A program made the translations under genes and the position numbers. A stretch of 64,000 nt of DNA from contig CM070515.1 in assembly GCA_036346375.1 (NCBI GenBank), positions 15,522,423-15,586,422 of the forward strand, written 5' to 3'. Below are positions 1 to 11,298 of this stretch, piece by piece (positions within the stretch are counted from its first letter, which is position 1; each line of letters starts with the position of its first letter). The notes beneath the pieces were generated by a model, which was given only the letters and a program-made list of their open reading frames with translations, searched no databases and had not been told where the DNA came from. The stretch is from Guadua angustifolia. Lineage: Eukaryota > Streptophyta > Magnoliopsida > Poales > Poaceae.

Positions 1-59
1 CAAAATATGTCAATTTTATAATATTTTGAACCTACCATTTGAATTCAAATCTATCCATG

Positions 60-153
60 CGCTTTTTAACAGTGCATTTCAATTATCCAATGATATGATC
101 AAAGTTCAAACACGTTGACTGCATTTCGTGAAACGTTGTGACCGGAGGGAGTA
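60..153. repeat. Possible Stowaway-type MITE terminus
   Basis: The word ACCGGAGGGAGTA at 141-153 matches the end of grass Stowaway MITEs (TA target, CTCCCTCCGT-type ends). The other end would lie outside the window, so identity and left limit are uncertain. The rest of 1-760 shows nothing recognisable apart from the likely 3' flank of the sulfotransferase gene. Confidence 0.3.
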
Positions 154-760
154 AACAGGGTTATGCTGTAGAGTTGCGGGCTTAGTCAATCTATAGCTAT
201 CATGCACTAATAAAAAGTTGTACTACTCTAGCTATCGTGCCGTAGAGTATGTTGCTATTCCCTTGTTCTCAAATATATGTTAACACAGTGCGTAAAATCA
301 AGCTTTGCAATCCTTGACCATTAATGTATGAAAAATTTTAAGTGTTGTCACGCATAGATAAGAAATTTCTTAAGTATTTTAAATGTTACATTATTTCAAC
401 CATTTTTAGTTTTTTTACTGGCATACGTTTAGAAAAAGTACAGCAGTAGTCAAAGTGTAATAACGGTGTCTATGTCCAAAAACAACTACTCAAAACAACA
501 GTGAGTGAGGATTAAAAAAGAACAGCGAGTATTCCACAAGCAGCCCTGATGACTTTTATTACGGGTAGGAGCACCTCAAAAGATTATAAAACCACTCGAC
601 AGGACATAAACATCATGAGGTTAACGAATACAGTGCCATCTCGATCGGTGCATGACTGCAAATAAACTGGACCAGCAAGAACACACCAACACACGCGCCA
701 GCCTGCAAGATATTCTATTCTATCCATGGTGATTAAAGTATTAATCACGCCGATCACGAC

Positions 761-1855
761 TCAGGAGAACGAGATGCCTGATCCACGGAGCTTCTCTTCC
801 ATGACGGCGTCCAGCCGTCCGGCCATCTCCGGTGTCATGTGGTTGGCCCAATCTCCCGCTCCTCCCCTCCTGAAGTAGGAATCTTTGGCGAAGGTGCCTT
901 CAGGAACAGACGAGCCTGGCCTGTTGACCTCTAGGTTCTTCAGCTTGTCGAAGCTACAGAGCCTCACAATGTCAGTGACGACCCCGGCCTCCTCCTCAGC
1001 CTCCGAGAATGGTTGCCCGACGAACTGGGCCAGCTTCTTAGTGTTGCCGACAGGGTCGCGCAGCATCTCTTCGTACCTCAGGAACAGCACCGTCTCCGGG
1101 CTCGCCTTGCTGGCCTTCCAGTACCCAAGGACATGGTCCCAGATGGGGCCGCTCAAACAGCTGCCCTCACAAGCAGGCTCGAACACATCGAGGAATGGAA
1201 GGTCCGGCTGCATCCTTCTTGCGAAGTGCCACATAGAAACCAGCATGTCTTTCGGATCCCTACCATATATATGCACGATTATTAGATGCTGTTTTCATAA
1301 CATACATATGGCATCGTACGTGATAGCTCACCTGCATATGTAGACGATTCTGCAGTCGGGGTTGCCGCTGATGGAGGCGGGCAGAACCGAGTGGTGCATG
1401 TGCGTGGCCATGACCCTCGGCGACGGCAGCGCGTCCATCTTGCTCCCCTGCCCCGCGGCGAACAGCATCTCCATGAACGGGACGCAGTCGTGCGGGTTGA
1501 GGCGGAGGAGCGGGTGCTCCGCGTGGGCCTGCGGGTACACGCCGCGCGCCATGGTGGCGAACGCGAGGGCCTTGAGCCACGTGGTGCCGCACTTGGGCGG
1601 GCTCGCGAGGACGACGTCGCCCCGGCGCGGCGCGAACCCGCGTTGGATGGCCATTATCCCCGGCACCCACGGCTCCAGCACCCAGGTGCCCTGGTAGCAG
1701 CGCAGCCACAGCCTGGGGTTGCTGGGGAGCGCGGACGCCGTGCTCTCGTACTCCTTCAGTCGGGGATCCTGCACGGCGCCGTCGCCGCCAGCGCCAGCGT
1801 CGTTGAACGGCAACGGCACTGGCCCGGTAACGCTAGGCTCCTTGGTGCTAGCCAT
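761..1855 (-). CDS. Cytosolic sulfotransferase (plant SOT family), two exons
   Basis: Exon 1 is 1332-1855 and exon 2 is 761-1259. The intron (1260-1331) has GTGAGC and TAG borders and splits the Arg codon of ICR|DPKDM. The product is about 340 residues, normal for plant SOTs. Family enzymes move sulfate from PAPS to hydroxyl groups of flavonoids, steroids, hormones or similar acceptors in the cytosol. Visible motifs: the 5'-phosphosulfate loop PKCGTTWLK; the dimer and 3'-phosphate region IVYICRDPKDMLVSMWHF; FLRYEEMLRDP; and the C-terminal FRRGGAGDW, which matches the family RKGxxGDW box. The acceptor cannot be read from sequence. The start at 1855 (caATGGC context, MASTKEP) is preferred. An in-frame ATG 13 codons upstream (1894) lies in the target duplication of a transposon inserted just upstream. 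No inactivating change is visible. Confidence 0.9.
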
Positions 1856-1895
1856 TGTAGCAGCCTGCGATATCTCGTGGGGAAAGGTCCGCATA

Positions 1896-2378
1896 CAGTG
1901 GCGGAGCCACGAAATTTATAGAGCCTGGGCAAGCCATATGATATGAGTATGACTTCACTTGTTATTAGTACATAGTGTTCTTAATTTCCCCGTTCATCAC
2001 CTGAGAGGGAGGCTGGGAGATTTTTTTTCTCTCCCTGATGATATTTGGAGCAAAGTCAAAAGAAAACTAAACAATACGGAAGTTGGTCCTCCTAGGACTG
2101 TGATCTCGTATTTATAGGAGGTAGTCAATCAACGATTACAAGGATCAAATATCCGGTTATATGCAGGAACATGACCCGCATTTGTGCTAACGGAAGCTGC
2201 ATGATCAGAGATCACCGCCGCACCGCGCATGCGCCGTGTGGTCAAATTGCGCTGGCCCACCGTGACAACCGCTTAACCGCACACACTAGTATACACGATA
2301 CATGATTTATTAACATGGCCGCTGCCGCCGACGAGCCCAGCAGCTGCCCTGGGTCACCGGGCGGTGGCTCCGCCACTG
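1896..2378. mobile_element. Non-autonomous hAT element (483 bp) in the sulfotransferase leader
   Basis: A perfect 15-bp terminal inverted repeat, CAGTGGCGGAGCCAC (1896-1910) and its complement (2364-2378), is flanked by the 8-bp direct repeat TCCGCATA at 1888-1895 and 2379-2386. An 8-bp target duplication and CAGTGGCG ends are typical of plant hAT elements. No transposase reading frame is present. It lies 40 bp upstream of the preferred sulfotransferase start codon. A related end occurs at 49751-50800. Confidence 0.93.
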
Positions 2379-2383
2379 TCCGC

Positions 2384-2392
2384 ATATATATA
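2384..2392 (-). promoter_or_regulatory. Candidate TATA box of the sulfotransferase gene, displaced by the hAT insertion
   Basis: On the minus strand the bases next to the outer target duplication read AATATATATATGC. Without the 483-bp hAT element this TATA-like run would lie about 45 bp upstream of the start codon at 1855. With the insertion it lies more than 500 bp away. The promoter role is inferred from position only. No gene is seen in 2393-2806. Confidence 0.35.
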
Positions 2393-2833
2393 TTCCCTTC
2401 ATAAAAAAAATCTATCTAGCAATTTTAAGGCAAACTAGTATTAAAGCGAAATGGCATTGGTGCGCTATTATTATAGTGATTTTCTATGCTTAGACACTTT
2501 GTTGATCATGTTAATTATTAATGCCAAAAAACGACTTCCACTATATAGATTTTGTTAACCACGCGTAAGTATGCCAAAGTCTAAAATTCACATACATTAA
2601 ATTAATTGAGACATAAATATGGTTCAAAATATAGAATGACTTCTTTTGTAGGATAAAATTTGAATCCAAGTGTGATCTTCTTTTTGAAAACGAGGTACAA
2701 CCTAATGATTCTACGTAAAATGGTGGCTACTTATATTGTTTTGCTGACACCCCCCTCCCCCCACACCCCCTTTCACGGTAGATTTGCTAGGTGTGCTATT
2801 CACGTCTAAGACCATCTCCAACCGTTTCCCAGG

Positions 2834-2945
2834 GTTTCATTCCCTTTCCAGCTTCTGAAGGGAATCCCTTCCCAGATTCTATTCCCTTCCCAGCAATGCA
2901 CTCCAACAGATTCCCTTCCCCATTCCCTTCCCTTCCCAGAAATAC
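2834..2945 (+). repeat. Subterminal TTCCCTTCC repeats of the Harbinger element
   Basis: At least five copies of ATTCCCTTYC or close variants follow the left terminal repeat. Complementary GAAGGGGAAGGG words occur just inside the right end (about 19722-19738). Clustered subterminal words of this kind are usual transposase-binding sites in PIF-type elements; that role is inferred. Confidence 0.6.
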
Positions 2946-3045
2946 CTAACTTTTCCTCATTCCCTCTCATCCAACCCAGCAATTCTATATATTGAGAGAT
3001 TGCATTCATCAGGTAAGTCACCCACAACCCATTGCCAACCTCACA

Positions 3046-3218
3046 ATGAGTCAGTTCATTTCTTCCTCAAGTGATGAACAATCCTTTACTGATGATGAGG
3101 ACTCCCTTCTCTTAGCAATCGCAGAGGAGGAGGAGATGCAAGCGCGAGGTAACAACCGTCGACGGGGATCGGTTCCAGGACATGCGATGATCGACCGAGG
3201 TCACGTTGAAGGGGCGGC
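3046..3218 (+). pseudogene. PIF/Harbinger transposase, N-terminal part (split by retrotransposon)
   Basis: The frame starts with MSQF followed by a Ser/Asp/Glu-rich stretch (SSSSDEQSFTDDED) and RRRGSVPGH, the usual N-terminus of plant Harbinger transposases. It is cut after 57 codons plus two bases by the Copia element at 3219. It resumes in the correct frame at 15066, after one copy of the 5-bp target duplication GCGGC is discounted. Transposases of this family are DDE nucleases that excise and reinsert the element at TWA sites. Confidence 0.85.
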
Positions 3219-3604
3219 TGAAAGCATCTAGGCCCCCATGTGGTTTAGGTTTTGGTAATTAATGACAATCAAGGTTAAAAGACTAATGTTGTTTGTGAGT
3301 AAGTTGAAAACAGGAAAATGTATGCTTCAGAAGATGTCGGATGATCTCAAGTGCAAAAGGTGAAGTATGCATCATGAAAGCAAAAGAAACAAAGGTATAA
3401 AAGTTTAGAAGTATTTTTCGTAGTTTTTACTGATCTTGGAAGGTTGTAGAAAAGATCGGAATTTTAGTTTTAGTGCCGTACTATCAAGAGGGGCTTTTGT
3501 CGCTGTGTTTAAGGTTGAAAAGGTGTCAAGGCTCAAAATTATACTGGTTAGGCACTTGCACAAATTACACTCAAAGAAATCCTCTTTAGCTGCACAAAAT
3601 CTGC

Positions 3605-4112
3605 CCTGGTCGGTTTGATCGGGCTTCGGTCGGTGCAACCGGCCGAGCAGTGCTACCGCCTCTCCTTCGGTCTGGTTTTTCCAGAGATGCGCCTAAACGT
3701 GCCTTAGTTGGGCGGTGCAACCGATGCTTGGGCGGTCCGACCGGACAGCTGGTCCAACCGGACGCCGAGCGGCCTGTTTCTTTCCAAGATTGTGCGTTGC
3801 CGAGTTAAAAAGGGGCGGTGCGACCGGGGGTTGCGCGGTATGACCGGACCACCGGTCCAACCGGACACAGAGCGGCGTGTTTTTTCCAGAGAGCTGATTT
3901 TTCGGTGTGTTCGCGCATTTTCATTGGCGGTGCGAGCTCGCTCGCGGTCGGACCGGACGCGGCGGTCGGACCGCCCTCCTTGGTCGCAGACCGCCATTGT
4001 CCAACGGTCACTGACCGAGCATTTATTTCACTGTTCGACCGCTGGACCGTGAGGGTTTGGCCGGACGGCCGGGTCCGGTTGGACCGACCGTCTCGACCGA
4101 ATTTCAGTAAAA
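3605..4112 (+). repeat. Array of GGTCnGACC-type palindromic words in U3 of the 5' LTR
   Basis: About 500 bp upstream of the TATA box is packed with variants of CGGTCnGACCG and half-sites: GGTCGGTTTGATC, CGGTCCGACCGG, TGGTCCAACCGG, CGGTCGGACCG, GGTTGGACCG. Spacing is irregular, so it is not a simple tandem repeat. Position suggests regulatory sites or RNA folding elements. The function is unknown. Confidence 0.8.
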
Positions 4113-4145
4113 AATTCCAAACGGCTAGTTTTGGTTGGTGGAGGC

Positions 4146-4153
4146 TATAAATA
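4146..4153 (+). promoter_or_regulatory. TATA box of the 5' LTR promoter
   Basis: TATAAATA in the context GGCTATAAATACCCC lies directly downstream of the palindromic array. The same box is kept in the 3' LTR at 14324-14331. Similar boxes follow the arrays in the other three SIRE-type LTRs here, supporting it as the U3 core promoter. Confidence 0.75.
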
Positions 4154-4887
4154 CCCCCTTGCTGCAGTGTGAGGGGTTCTTCTTGACCACATTGAATACC
4201 TTTGAGTTATTGCTAGCCTTCTAAACACCTTGAGCACTTGTTTCACACATTTGAGAGGTTTAGAAGGAAAATTGAGTGTGCATTCATTGATTGAGCCTTA
4301 GACACTCAAGTTCAACCTCAAGCAAGCGTCGAAACTTATTACTCTTGGAGGTTGCCGCCTCCTAGACGGCTTAGAGGCGATCGGGATTGGTGATCTTCTC
4401 AAAGAAGGTTGTGAGAAGGCCCAATCGTTGTGAAGGCACGAAGCTCGCCTACCCGGAGCGGGGAAGAGCTATGATTAGTGATCGGGGAAGGCTCAAGCGA
4501 GTGGAGCCAGCTTGAAGTGTTTCAAGTCACCTCAACATGGAGTAGGGGAGACCGGCAAGTCTCCGAGACCACGGGATAAAATCCAAGTGTTCCTCATTTG
4601 TGGTTTGCCTTGCTATCACCTTTGAATTAATACTAGAAATTTGATCATCTTAGTGCTACTCGTTTAAGTCTTGAATTGTCTCTAGCAAATTGATCATTAT
4701 TGTGTTGCTTGTATTGCCATTGATATATTTGAGTAGAAATTTTAGTTGGTAGTCACTAGAATTGCTCGATATTGATATTGCCATTCTTGTCACTTGTGCT
4801 TCGAAATATTAATCTTGTCCTTAGTGATTAAAAATTTAAAAACCTCCTATTCACCCCTCCTCTAGTCGGTATACTTGATCCTACAAG

Positions 4888-4899
4888 TGGTATCAGAGC
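4888..4899 (+). other. Primer binding site (initiator methionine tRNA)
   Basis: TGGTATCAGAGC begins two bases after the 5' LTR end. It is the standard plant Copia/Gypsy primer site complementary to the 3' end of initiator tRNA-Met. Confidence 0.93.
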
Positions 4900-4938
4900 A
4901 AGGACTCTTATTTAGGGCTTTACCGCCTAAGAGTAAGG

Positions 4939-6863
4939 ATGGCTAGTGATGGGGTGTCGATAGGTAAGGCTCCATTTTTCGATGACACAAATTATGCTTA
5001 TTGGAAAATTCGCATGACCGTATACCTTAAAGCCATGAATCCCAATATTTGGAGAATTGTTAATGAGGATCACGTTGCTAGACCGAGTGATCCCGCCTTA
5101 ACCCCGAACAAAATGAAAGATATGTTCATTTAAATGCTCAAGCTATGAATGCTATCTTTGGTGCATTAAATGCGGATGAGTTTAATCGCATAAGTAATTT
5201 AGAAACCGCACATGAAATTTGAAATACTCTGTCGGAAATTCATGAAGGAACATCCACTGTTAAGGAAGCAAAATTACATATGCTTAGAGTTAAATATGAA
5301 AGTTTCATTATGTTGCCTCATGAGAATATCAATGAAATGTATTCTAGATTAAATAATATTGTTAACGAGCTCAAGGGTCTTGGTACGACCTTGAGTGATG
5401 TTGATATTGTCAGAAAAATGCTTAGGGCCCTTCCGGAGAAGTACGAGACATTGGTAACATTGTTTCTCAATTCGTCGGAACTACTAAGGATGACACCAAC
5501 GGGACTTCTTGGAAATCTCATCACCAATGAACTCTACAAGAAGGACAAGGAAGAATTGTTAGAATAAAGCTCATCAAAGAAGAAAAACATCGCCTTCAAG
5601 GCAAAGGCAGAGTCAAGTGATGAGGACTCCGAAGATGAGGACACCGAGGAGGAAATGGCACTCCTCGTGAGAAGGATGAAGAAATTTATGAGAAGGCGAT
5701 CGAGCTTTAGCGGTCCACAAAGGTACAAGAAAGGACAAAATTCAAGCACCAACCGGTATGCCAATATCCGGTGCTATGAATGTGATGAAAAGGGGCACAT
5801 CGCCTCACATTGTCCTAAGAAGAATGATGACAAGGATAAATCACCCAAGAAGAAGAAGTTTTATCAAGGCAAGAAGAAGCTCTTCAAGAAATTCCAAAAG
5901 GATGGCAAGGGTGAAGCTCATATTGGAGAGTGGGATTCCGAAGAGGAGTACTCGGATTCCGAGTCATCCGAAGATGAAGCACCCTCAAAGAAGAAGGGAC
6001 TTGCCGGTATCGCCATCAAGGAGGCTTCGTCGCCTTTCGTCACTCCTTTATGCCTTATGGCTAGAGGAGAAACCAGGGTAATTCCTAATGAAAATGATGA
6101 ACCATCATATGATGAATTAATGGATATGCTTGAGGAACTAAATGAATATCTTGGTAAAGAGAAATCAAAGTTTAAGGTTTTGAGGAAAGAATTTCTTTCT
6201 CTCAAAAATTCTTATGAGGAGCTAAAGGAAGCTCATGAGGTTCTCATTGCCAAGGATCATTCAAAACCCTCAAATGATATTGGAATTGAATGTAATATTA
6301 TTGATGTTTTGCCTAGATTAGACGATGGCTCACTTCATGTAGTAAAATCAAGCATATCTATTTCTTGTGATGATTTAGTTGATTTGCCATGTTCTAGTGC
6401 AAACTCATGTAATAAAAATTTGATTGTTGAAAACAATGAGCTTAAAGAACAAGTAAATAAACTAAACAAAAGCTTGGATAGATGTTTCAATGGTAAAGAA
6501 ACACTAAATAAAATCTTGGGTAGTCAAAGATGCTCATATAATAAAGAAGGATTAGGATATATCCCTAAAAAGAACAAGAAAATAAGTAACAAAGCTCCGC
6601 GCTTTGTGAAATCAAATGGTAAATTTTGTTTTAAGTGTCATGAAGTAGGACATCTAGCAAATGATTGTGCCTTGAGCAAAGCATCTGAGGATAATGTTCA
6701 TGATTCATGTTATGTGCTTAAAAGAGATAGAAATGGTAAAGTTTTTGCTAAATTTGTTGGGACCCCGATAATTGGCCAAAGAAAGAAAGCCGTTTGGGTT
6801 CCCAAAACCTTGGTCACTAACCTCCAAGGACCCAAACAAATTTGGGTACCTAAAAAGGCTTGA
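4939..6863 (+). pseudogene. Copia element 1 gag, broken
   Basis: The start matches Copia gag (FFDDTNYAYWKIRM, UBN2-type capsid region). The reading frame is lost near 5130. A TGA stop replaces a conserved Trp codon near 5218, and a TAA stop lies at 5565-5567. After that the frame is open to 6863. Two CCHC zinc knuckles are visible, CYECDEKGHIASHC (from about 5772) and CFKCHEVGHLANDC (from about 6627), separated by a lysine-rich then acidic stretch and a coiled coil (ELMDMLEELNEYLGKEKSKF). The frame ends with VWVPKTL and IWVPKKA; pol follows in a different frame. Gag would form the virus-like particle and bind the RNA genome. Confidence 0.9.
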
Positions 6864-6906
6864 TTTTCTTTTGTAGGCAAACTACAAGACCGATGGATGG
6901 CATTGG

Positions 6907-9900
6907 GTGTTGGATAGCGGTTGCACTCAACACATGACCGGCGACCGGAAGATGTTCACCACTTTTGATTCGGGAAGTGGACAACATGACAAGATCACTT
7001 TTGGTGATAATAGCAAAGGAAAGGTATTGGGCTTAGGTAAAATTGCTATATCAAACGACCTTTCCATTTCAAATGTATCATTAGTTGAAACTTTGAATTT
7101 CAATTTGCTATCCATTGCTCAAATTTGTGATCTTGGTCTTGTTTGCACATTCTCTAAAAATGGTGTTGTTATTACAAAAGAAAATGATAATTCGCTAGTG
7201 TTTAAATGTTTTAGATTTGGAAATTTGTATTTAGTTGATTTCACCTCAAATGACTCATGTCTTCAAACTTGCTTAATGGCAAAAACATCTTTAGGATGGT
7301 TATGGCATAGAAGACTAGCTCATGTTGGGATGATTCAACTTAAAAAGTTGTTTAAGAATGATTTAGTTGTGGGCTTGAAAGATGTGAAGTTTGAGAAAAA
7401 TCGACTTTGTAGTGCTTGTCAAGCCGGTAAACAAGTTGCTAGTTCTCATCCTTCAAAGAGTATCATGTCCACATCTAGACCATTAGAGCTCTTACACATG
7501 GATTTGTTTGGCCCGACAACCTATAAGAGCATTAGGGGTAATTCTTATTGCTTAGTCGTTGTTGATGATTACTCTAGATATACATGGGTTTTCTTCTTAG
7601 ACGACAAATCCGAAACCTCCAACATTTTCAAAAAGTTTGCAAAAAGGGCTCAAAACGAATTTGATTTTATAATAAAGAAAATCCGTAGTGACAACGGTTC
7701 CGAGTTCAAAAATACAAGAATTGAAGATTATTGTGATGAACTTGGAATAAAGCACGAGCTTTTCGCAACCTACACTCCGGAACAAAATGGAGTTGTGGAA
7801 CGGAAAAATCGAACACTAATTGAAATGGCAAGAACAATGCTTGATGAGTATGGAACTTCCGATAGTTTTTGGGCGGAAGCCATCAATACCGCTTGCCATG
7901 CTACAAATAGACTTTATTTGCATCGTCTTTTGAAAAAGACCTCTTATGAACTTCTTGTTGGAAGAAGGCCGAATATTTCCTATTTTCGAGTCTTTGGTTG
8001 CAAATGTTATATCTTGAAAAAGGGAATTCGACTTTCTAAATTTCAAAGTCGGTGCGATGAAGGTTTCTTGCTTGGTTATTCTTCAAATAGTAAAGCTTAT
8101 CGAGTTTTCAATAAAAATAAAGGTTTTGTTGAAGAAACATGTGATGTTGAATTCGATGAGACTAATGGCTCTCAAGAAGAGCAAGAAAACTTGGATGATG
8201 TAGGAGAAGAAGGCTTAAGAGAAGCTATGAAGAATATGACACTTGGAGATGTGAAGCCGGAAGTTGATAAGCACGATCAACCTTCATCTACTCAAGTCGA
8301 GCCTTCAACATCCGCAACACCAAGTCAAATTCGAACAAATGATGAGGATGGCAAGAATGACGAGCAACAAATTCAACCATTGCCTCAAAGGATTCATCAC
8401 GGTCTCTCCAAGGATCACCCAATAGACCAAATATTGGGTGACGTAAGTAAGGGTGTTCAAACTCGATCCCGTGTCGCTTCCTTTTGTGAGCATTACTCTT
8501 TCGTGTCATCTTTTGAACCCACTCATGTAGATGAAGCATTAAGTGATCCGGATTGGGTAAATGCCATGCATGAAGAATTAAATAACTTTGCTCGTAATGA
8601 TGTTTGGACATTAGTAGAAAGACCTAAAGATCATAATGTTATTGGTACTAAATGGGTTTTTCGGAATAAACAAGATGAAAATGGTATTGTAGTTAGAAAT
8701 AAAGCTAGATTAGTGGCGCAAGGTTTCACCCAAGTTGAAGGATTAGATTTCGGTGAAACTTTTGCACCCGTAGCTAGGTTAGAAGCCATTAGAATCTTGC
8801 TTGCATTTGCATCTAGTTTTGATATTAATTTGTTTCAAATGGATGTAAAGAGTGCTTTCCTAAATGGACAAATATCCGAATTAGTATTTGTCGAACAACC
8901 TCCCGGTTTTGAAAATTCCAAATATCCTAATCATGTCTACAAACTCTCTAAGGCGCTATACGGACTCAAGCAAGCTCCTAGAGCATGGTATGAGCGACTT
9001 AGAGATTTTCTACTCTCAAAGGGTTTCAAAATTGGGAAGGTTGATACAACGCTCTTTACAAAAATAATTGATGATAAATTCTTTGTATGTCAAATATATA
9101 TTGATGATATCATTTTTGGTTCTACTAATGAAGAATTTTGCAAAGAATTTGGTGACATGATGTCTAAGGAGTTTGAAATGTCGATGATCGGGGAGTTGAG
9201 CTTCTTCCTTGGACTTCAAATCAAGCAACTCAAGAATGGGACGTTCGTGAGTCAAACCAAGTACACAAAGGATCTTCTCAAAAGATTTGGCATGGAGGAC
9301 GCAAAGCCGATCAAGACTCCAATGGCATCAAACGGGCATCTCGACTTAAACGAGGGAGGTAAACCGGTAGATTTAAAACTTTATAGATCCATGATTGGTA
9401 GTTTGCTTTACCTTACCGCATCTAGGCCCGATATTATGTTTAGTGTTTGCATGTGTGCTCGTTTTCAAGCTTCTCCCAAAGAATGCCATTTAGTTGCCGT
9501 AAAGAGAATTCTAAGATATTTAAAATATTCCTCAAACATAGGGTTATGGTATCCTAAAGGTGCAAAATTTGATTTAATTGGATATTCGGATTCGGATTAT
9601 GCGGGTTGTAAAATGGATAGAAAAAGCACCTCCGGGAGTTGCCAATTGCTAGGTAGATCCCTAGTTTCATGGTTCTCCAAGAAACAAAACTCCGTAGCTT
9701 TATCCACCGCCGAAGCTTTACATATCCGCCGGTAGTTGTTGCGCTCAATTGTTATGGATGAGGCAAACTCTAATGGATTATGGAATAAATTTTAAAATGG
9801 TGCCTCTCTTATGTGATAATGAAAGCGCGGTTAAAATAGTCAATAATCCCGTCCAACACTCAAGAACAAAACACATTGATATCCGTCATCATTTCTTGAG

Positions 9901-10048
9901 AGATCATGTGAGTAAAGGGGATATTGAGATTAGTCACATAAGAACGGAAAACCAATTAGCGGATATACTCACTAAACCCTTAGATGAGGCTAGATTTTGC
10001 AAATTGAGGAATGAATTAAATGTCATTGATATCTCTAATATGGCCTAA
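6907..10048 (+). pseudogene. Copia element 1 pol: protease, integrase, reverse transcriptase, RNase H
   Basis: The open frame 6907-9735 begins with the protease motif LDSGCTQHMTGD. It continues through the pre-integrase zinc region (LGWLWHRRLAHVG) and integrase core (HMDLFGP, RSDNGSEF and ERKNRTLIEM give the D,D,E triad), then reverse transcriptase (YGLKQAPRAWYERL; catalytic YIDDIIFGS, a variant of YVDD) and RNase H (YSDSDYAGC, KKQNSVALSTAEA). A frameshift near 9725 cuts the RNase H. Its last ~100 residues (DNESAVKIVNNP, KHIDIRHHFLRDHV) lie in another frame at 9749-10048. All catalytic motifs can be seen, so this decay looks recent. Confidence 0.93.
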
Positions 10049-11298
10049 ATATATTTCTTTTGATCGCTTATTGGATTTTATTTGATATTTGTTACTTAAG
10101 ATGAGTCTCACATCAAGGGGGAGTAATATGCAATTAATGTATAAATTACATCCCCTAAAAGTGAAAAATTAAAGATTGTGCTATAAATATCTTAAAAGGA
10201 TAAAAATAGACTTTATAAGTCAAACTATTTGAAAATAGTCATCTTTACCCCTACAAAGTGCAAAAATTCTCAAAATCTTCATTTACTATCTATTATTATA
10301 TAAATCTCTTCTTTTGAAACCTTTATCATATTCATCCTCCTTTTGTTAAAAATGAAAATAAGATGTTTGTTCTTGAAAATGTTGTTAAATCCAAAATCTT
10401 GATCTATATTGATCTAATTAAAGCACATTTTGAGTCTTGCTCATTGAACTAGAATGCCATATATCTAGCTTCATATAAGGTATTTCAACTCAAACAGGCC
10501 AATCATCAAAATTTGTCTTCTTACTTAGTTTCTTGAGTTGAAGTGCAAAATTAGGGTATTTGCTGAAAAACATATCTAAAAATGCATCTAAAACTCAAAT
10601 CTGGTTTTTGTCTTTTGGTTGGCTGTTTTTTCCTGTCTGGTGCGGTGCAACCGGGTGGGAGGCGGTCCCACCGGCCGGCCGGTCGGACCGGTTTCTGTGC
10701 GGTCGCACCACCCGTGCGGTCGGACCAGGTGCAGGGCGGTCGGACCGCATGTGCGTGCCCTGGCTTGAATCGGTCATACCGATTGGAATCCAATGCAGCA
10801 CCTTTTTTGGTCTCTCTCTCTTCCTTTTTTTGTGCAGCACTTGCTTGGCTTATCTCTCCCGTGCTCTCCCTCATTCTTATCTTCTCCAAAGAGCTCTCAC
10901 TTCCTCCATTGCTCTCTCATCCAAAAAGAGCTCTCTCTTGGATCTCCTCCTCAAGAGCAAATCACTTGTGTTCTTCCCCCTCATTTTGATCCTCTCCCTC
11001 AAGGTAACTCTCGTTCTTCATCTCTCTCAAGATCTCGAAGTCTTTCATGCCCTATTGTTCCATTTTCTCCATTCTAGGGTTTATGCAAAATGTGGCAAAA
11101 TGTGACAAATCAAACCAACAAAAGTTGCAAAAATGCGTTGTCTAATATTTCTAGATACCATTTTGAGACTTTCATTGGTTCGATATACCGATTCCATCAA
11201 GATTTTGCAAAAATCACAAAATGGGAAACCATGTTCGAGTGGATCGGTCACACCGCCCCTCATGCGGTCACACCGCCCATAGTGCGGTCTGACCGACC
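10049..11298 (+). other. Non-coding region between pol and ORF3, with a second palindromic array
   Basis: No convincing coding frame. A polypurine-like AAGGGGGAG lies at 10115-10123. From about 10640 to 10760 and again at 11241-11303 the GGTCnGACC-type words of the LTR reappear (GGTCGGACCGG, GGTCGGACCAG, CGGTCGGACCGC; then CGGTCACACCGCC twice and CGGTCTGACCG). Pyrimidine-rich sequence (10800-11060) sits between the two clusters, just upstream of ORF3. A separate promoter for ORF3 is possible but not shown. Confidence 0.6.

Larger units (their letters stand above)
3219..4885 (+). repeat. 5' LTR of Copia element 1 (1667 bp)
   Basis: It runs from TGAAAGCATCTAGG to TTGATCCTACA with standard TG..CA ends. 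It matches the 3' LTR closely along its length except in the palindromic array upstream of the TATA box, where indels and substitutions cluster. Transcription is expected to start just downstream of the TATA box at 4146. Confidence 0.95.

Noticed and set aside
885..1343. Plus-strand open frames over the sulfotransferase
   Set aside because: Shadows of the minus-strand GC-rich exons; no motif or start context.
2992..3231. Independent small protein 2992-3231
   Set aside because: It is the transposase N-terminus; the end of the frame lies in the Copia LTR and the natural start is 3046.
3605..4112. CRISPR-like or satellite array
   Set aside because: The palindromic words are irregularly spaced and variable, lie within an LTR upstream of a TATA box, and the sequence is plant nuclear DNA.
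10551..11105. Overlapping frames between pol and ORF3
   Set aside because: They run through the palindromic array and pyrimidine tract, giving Arg/Asp/Pro-rich translations on both strands as expected by chance.
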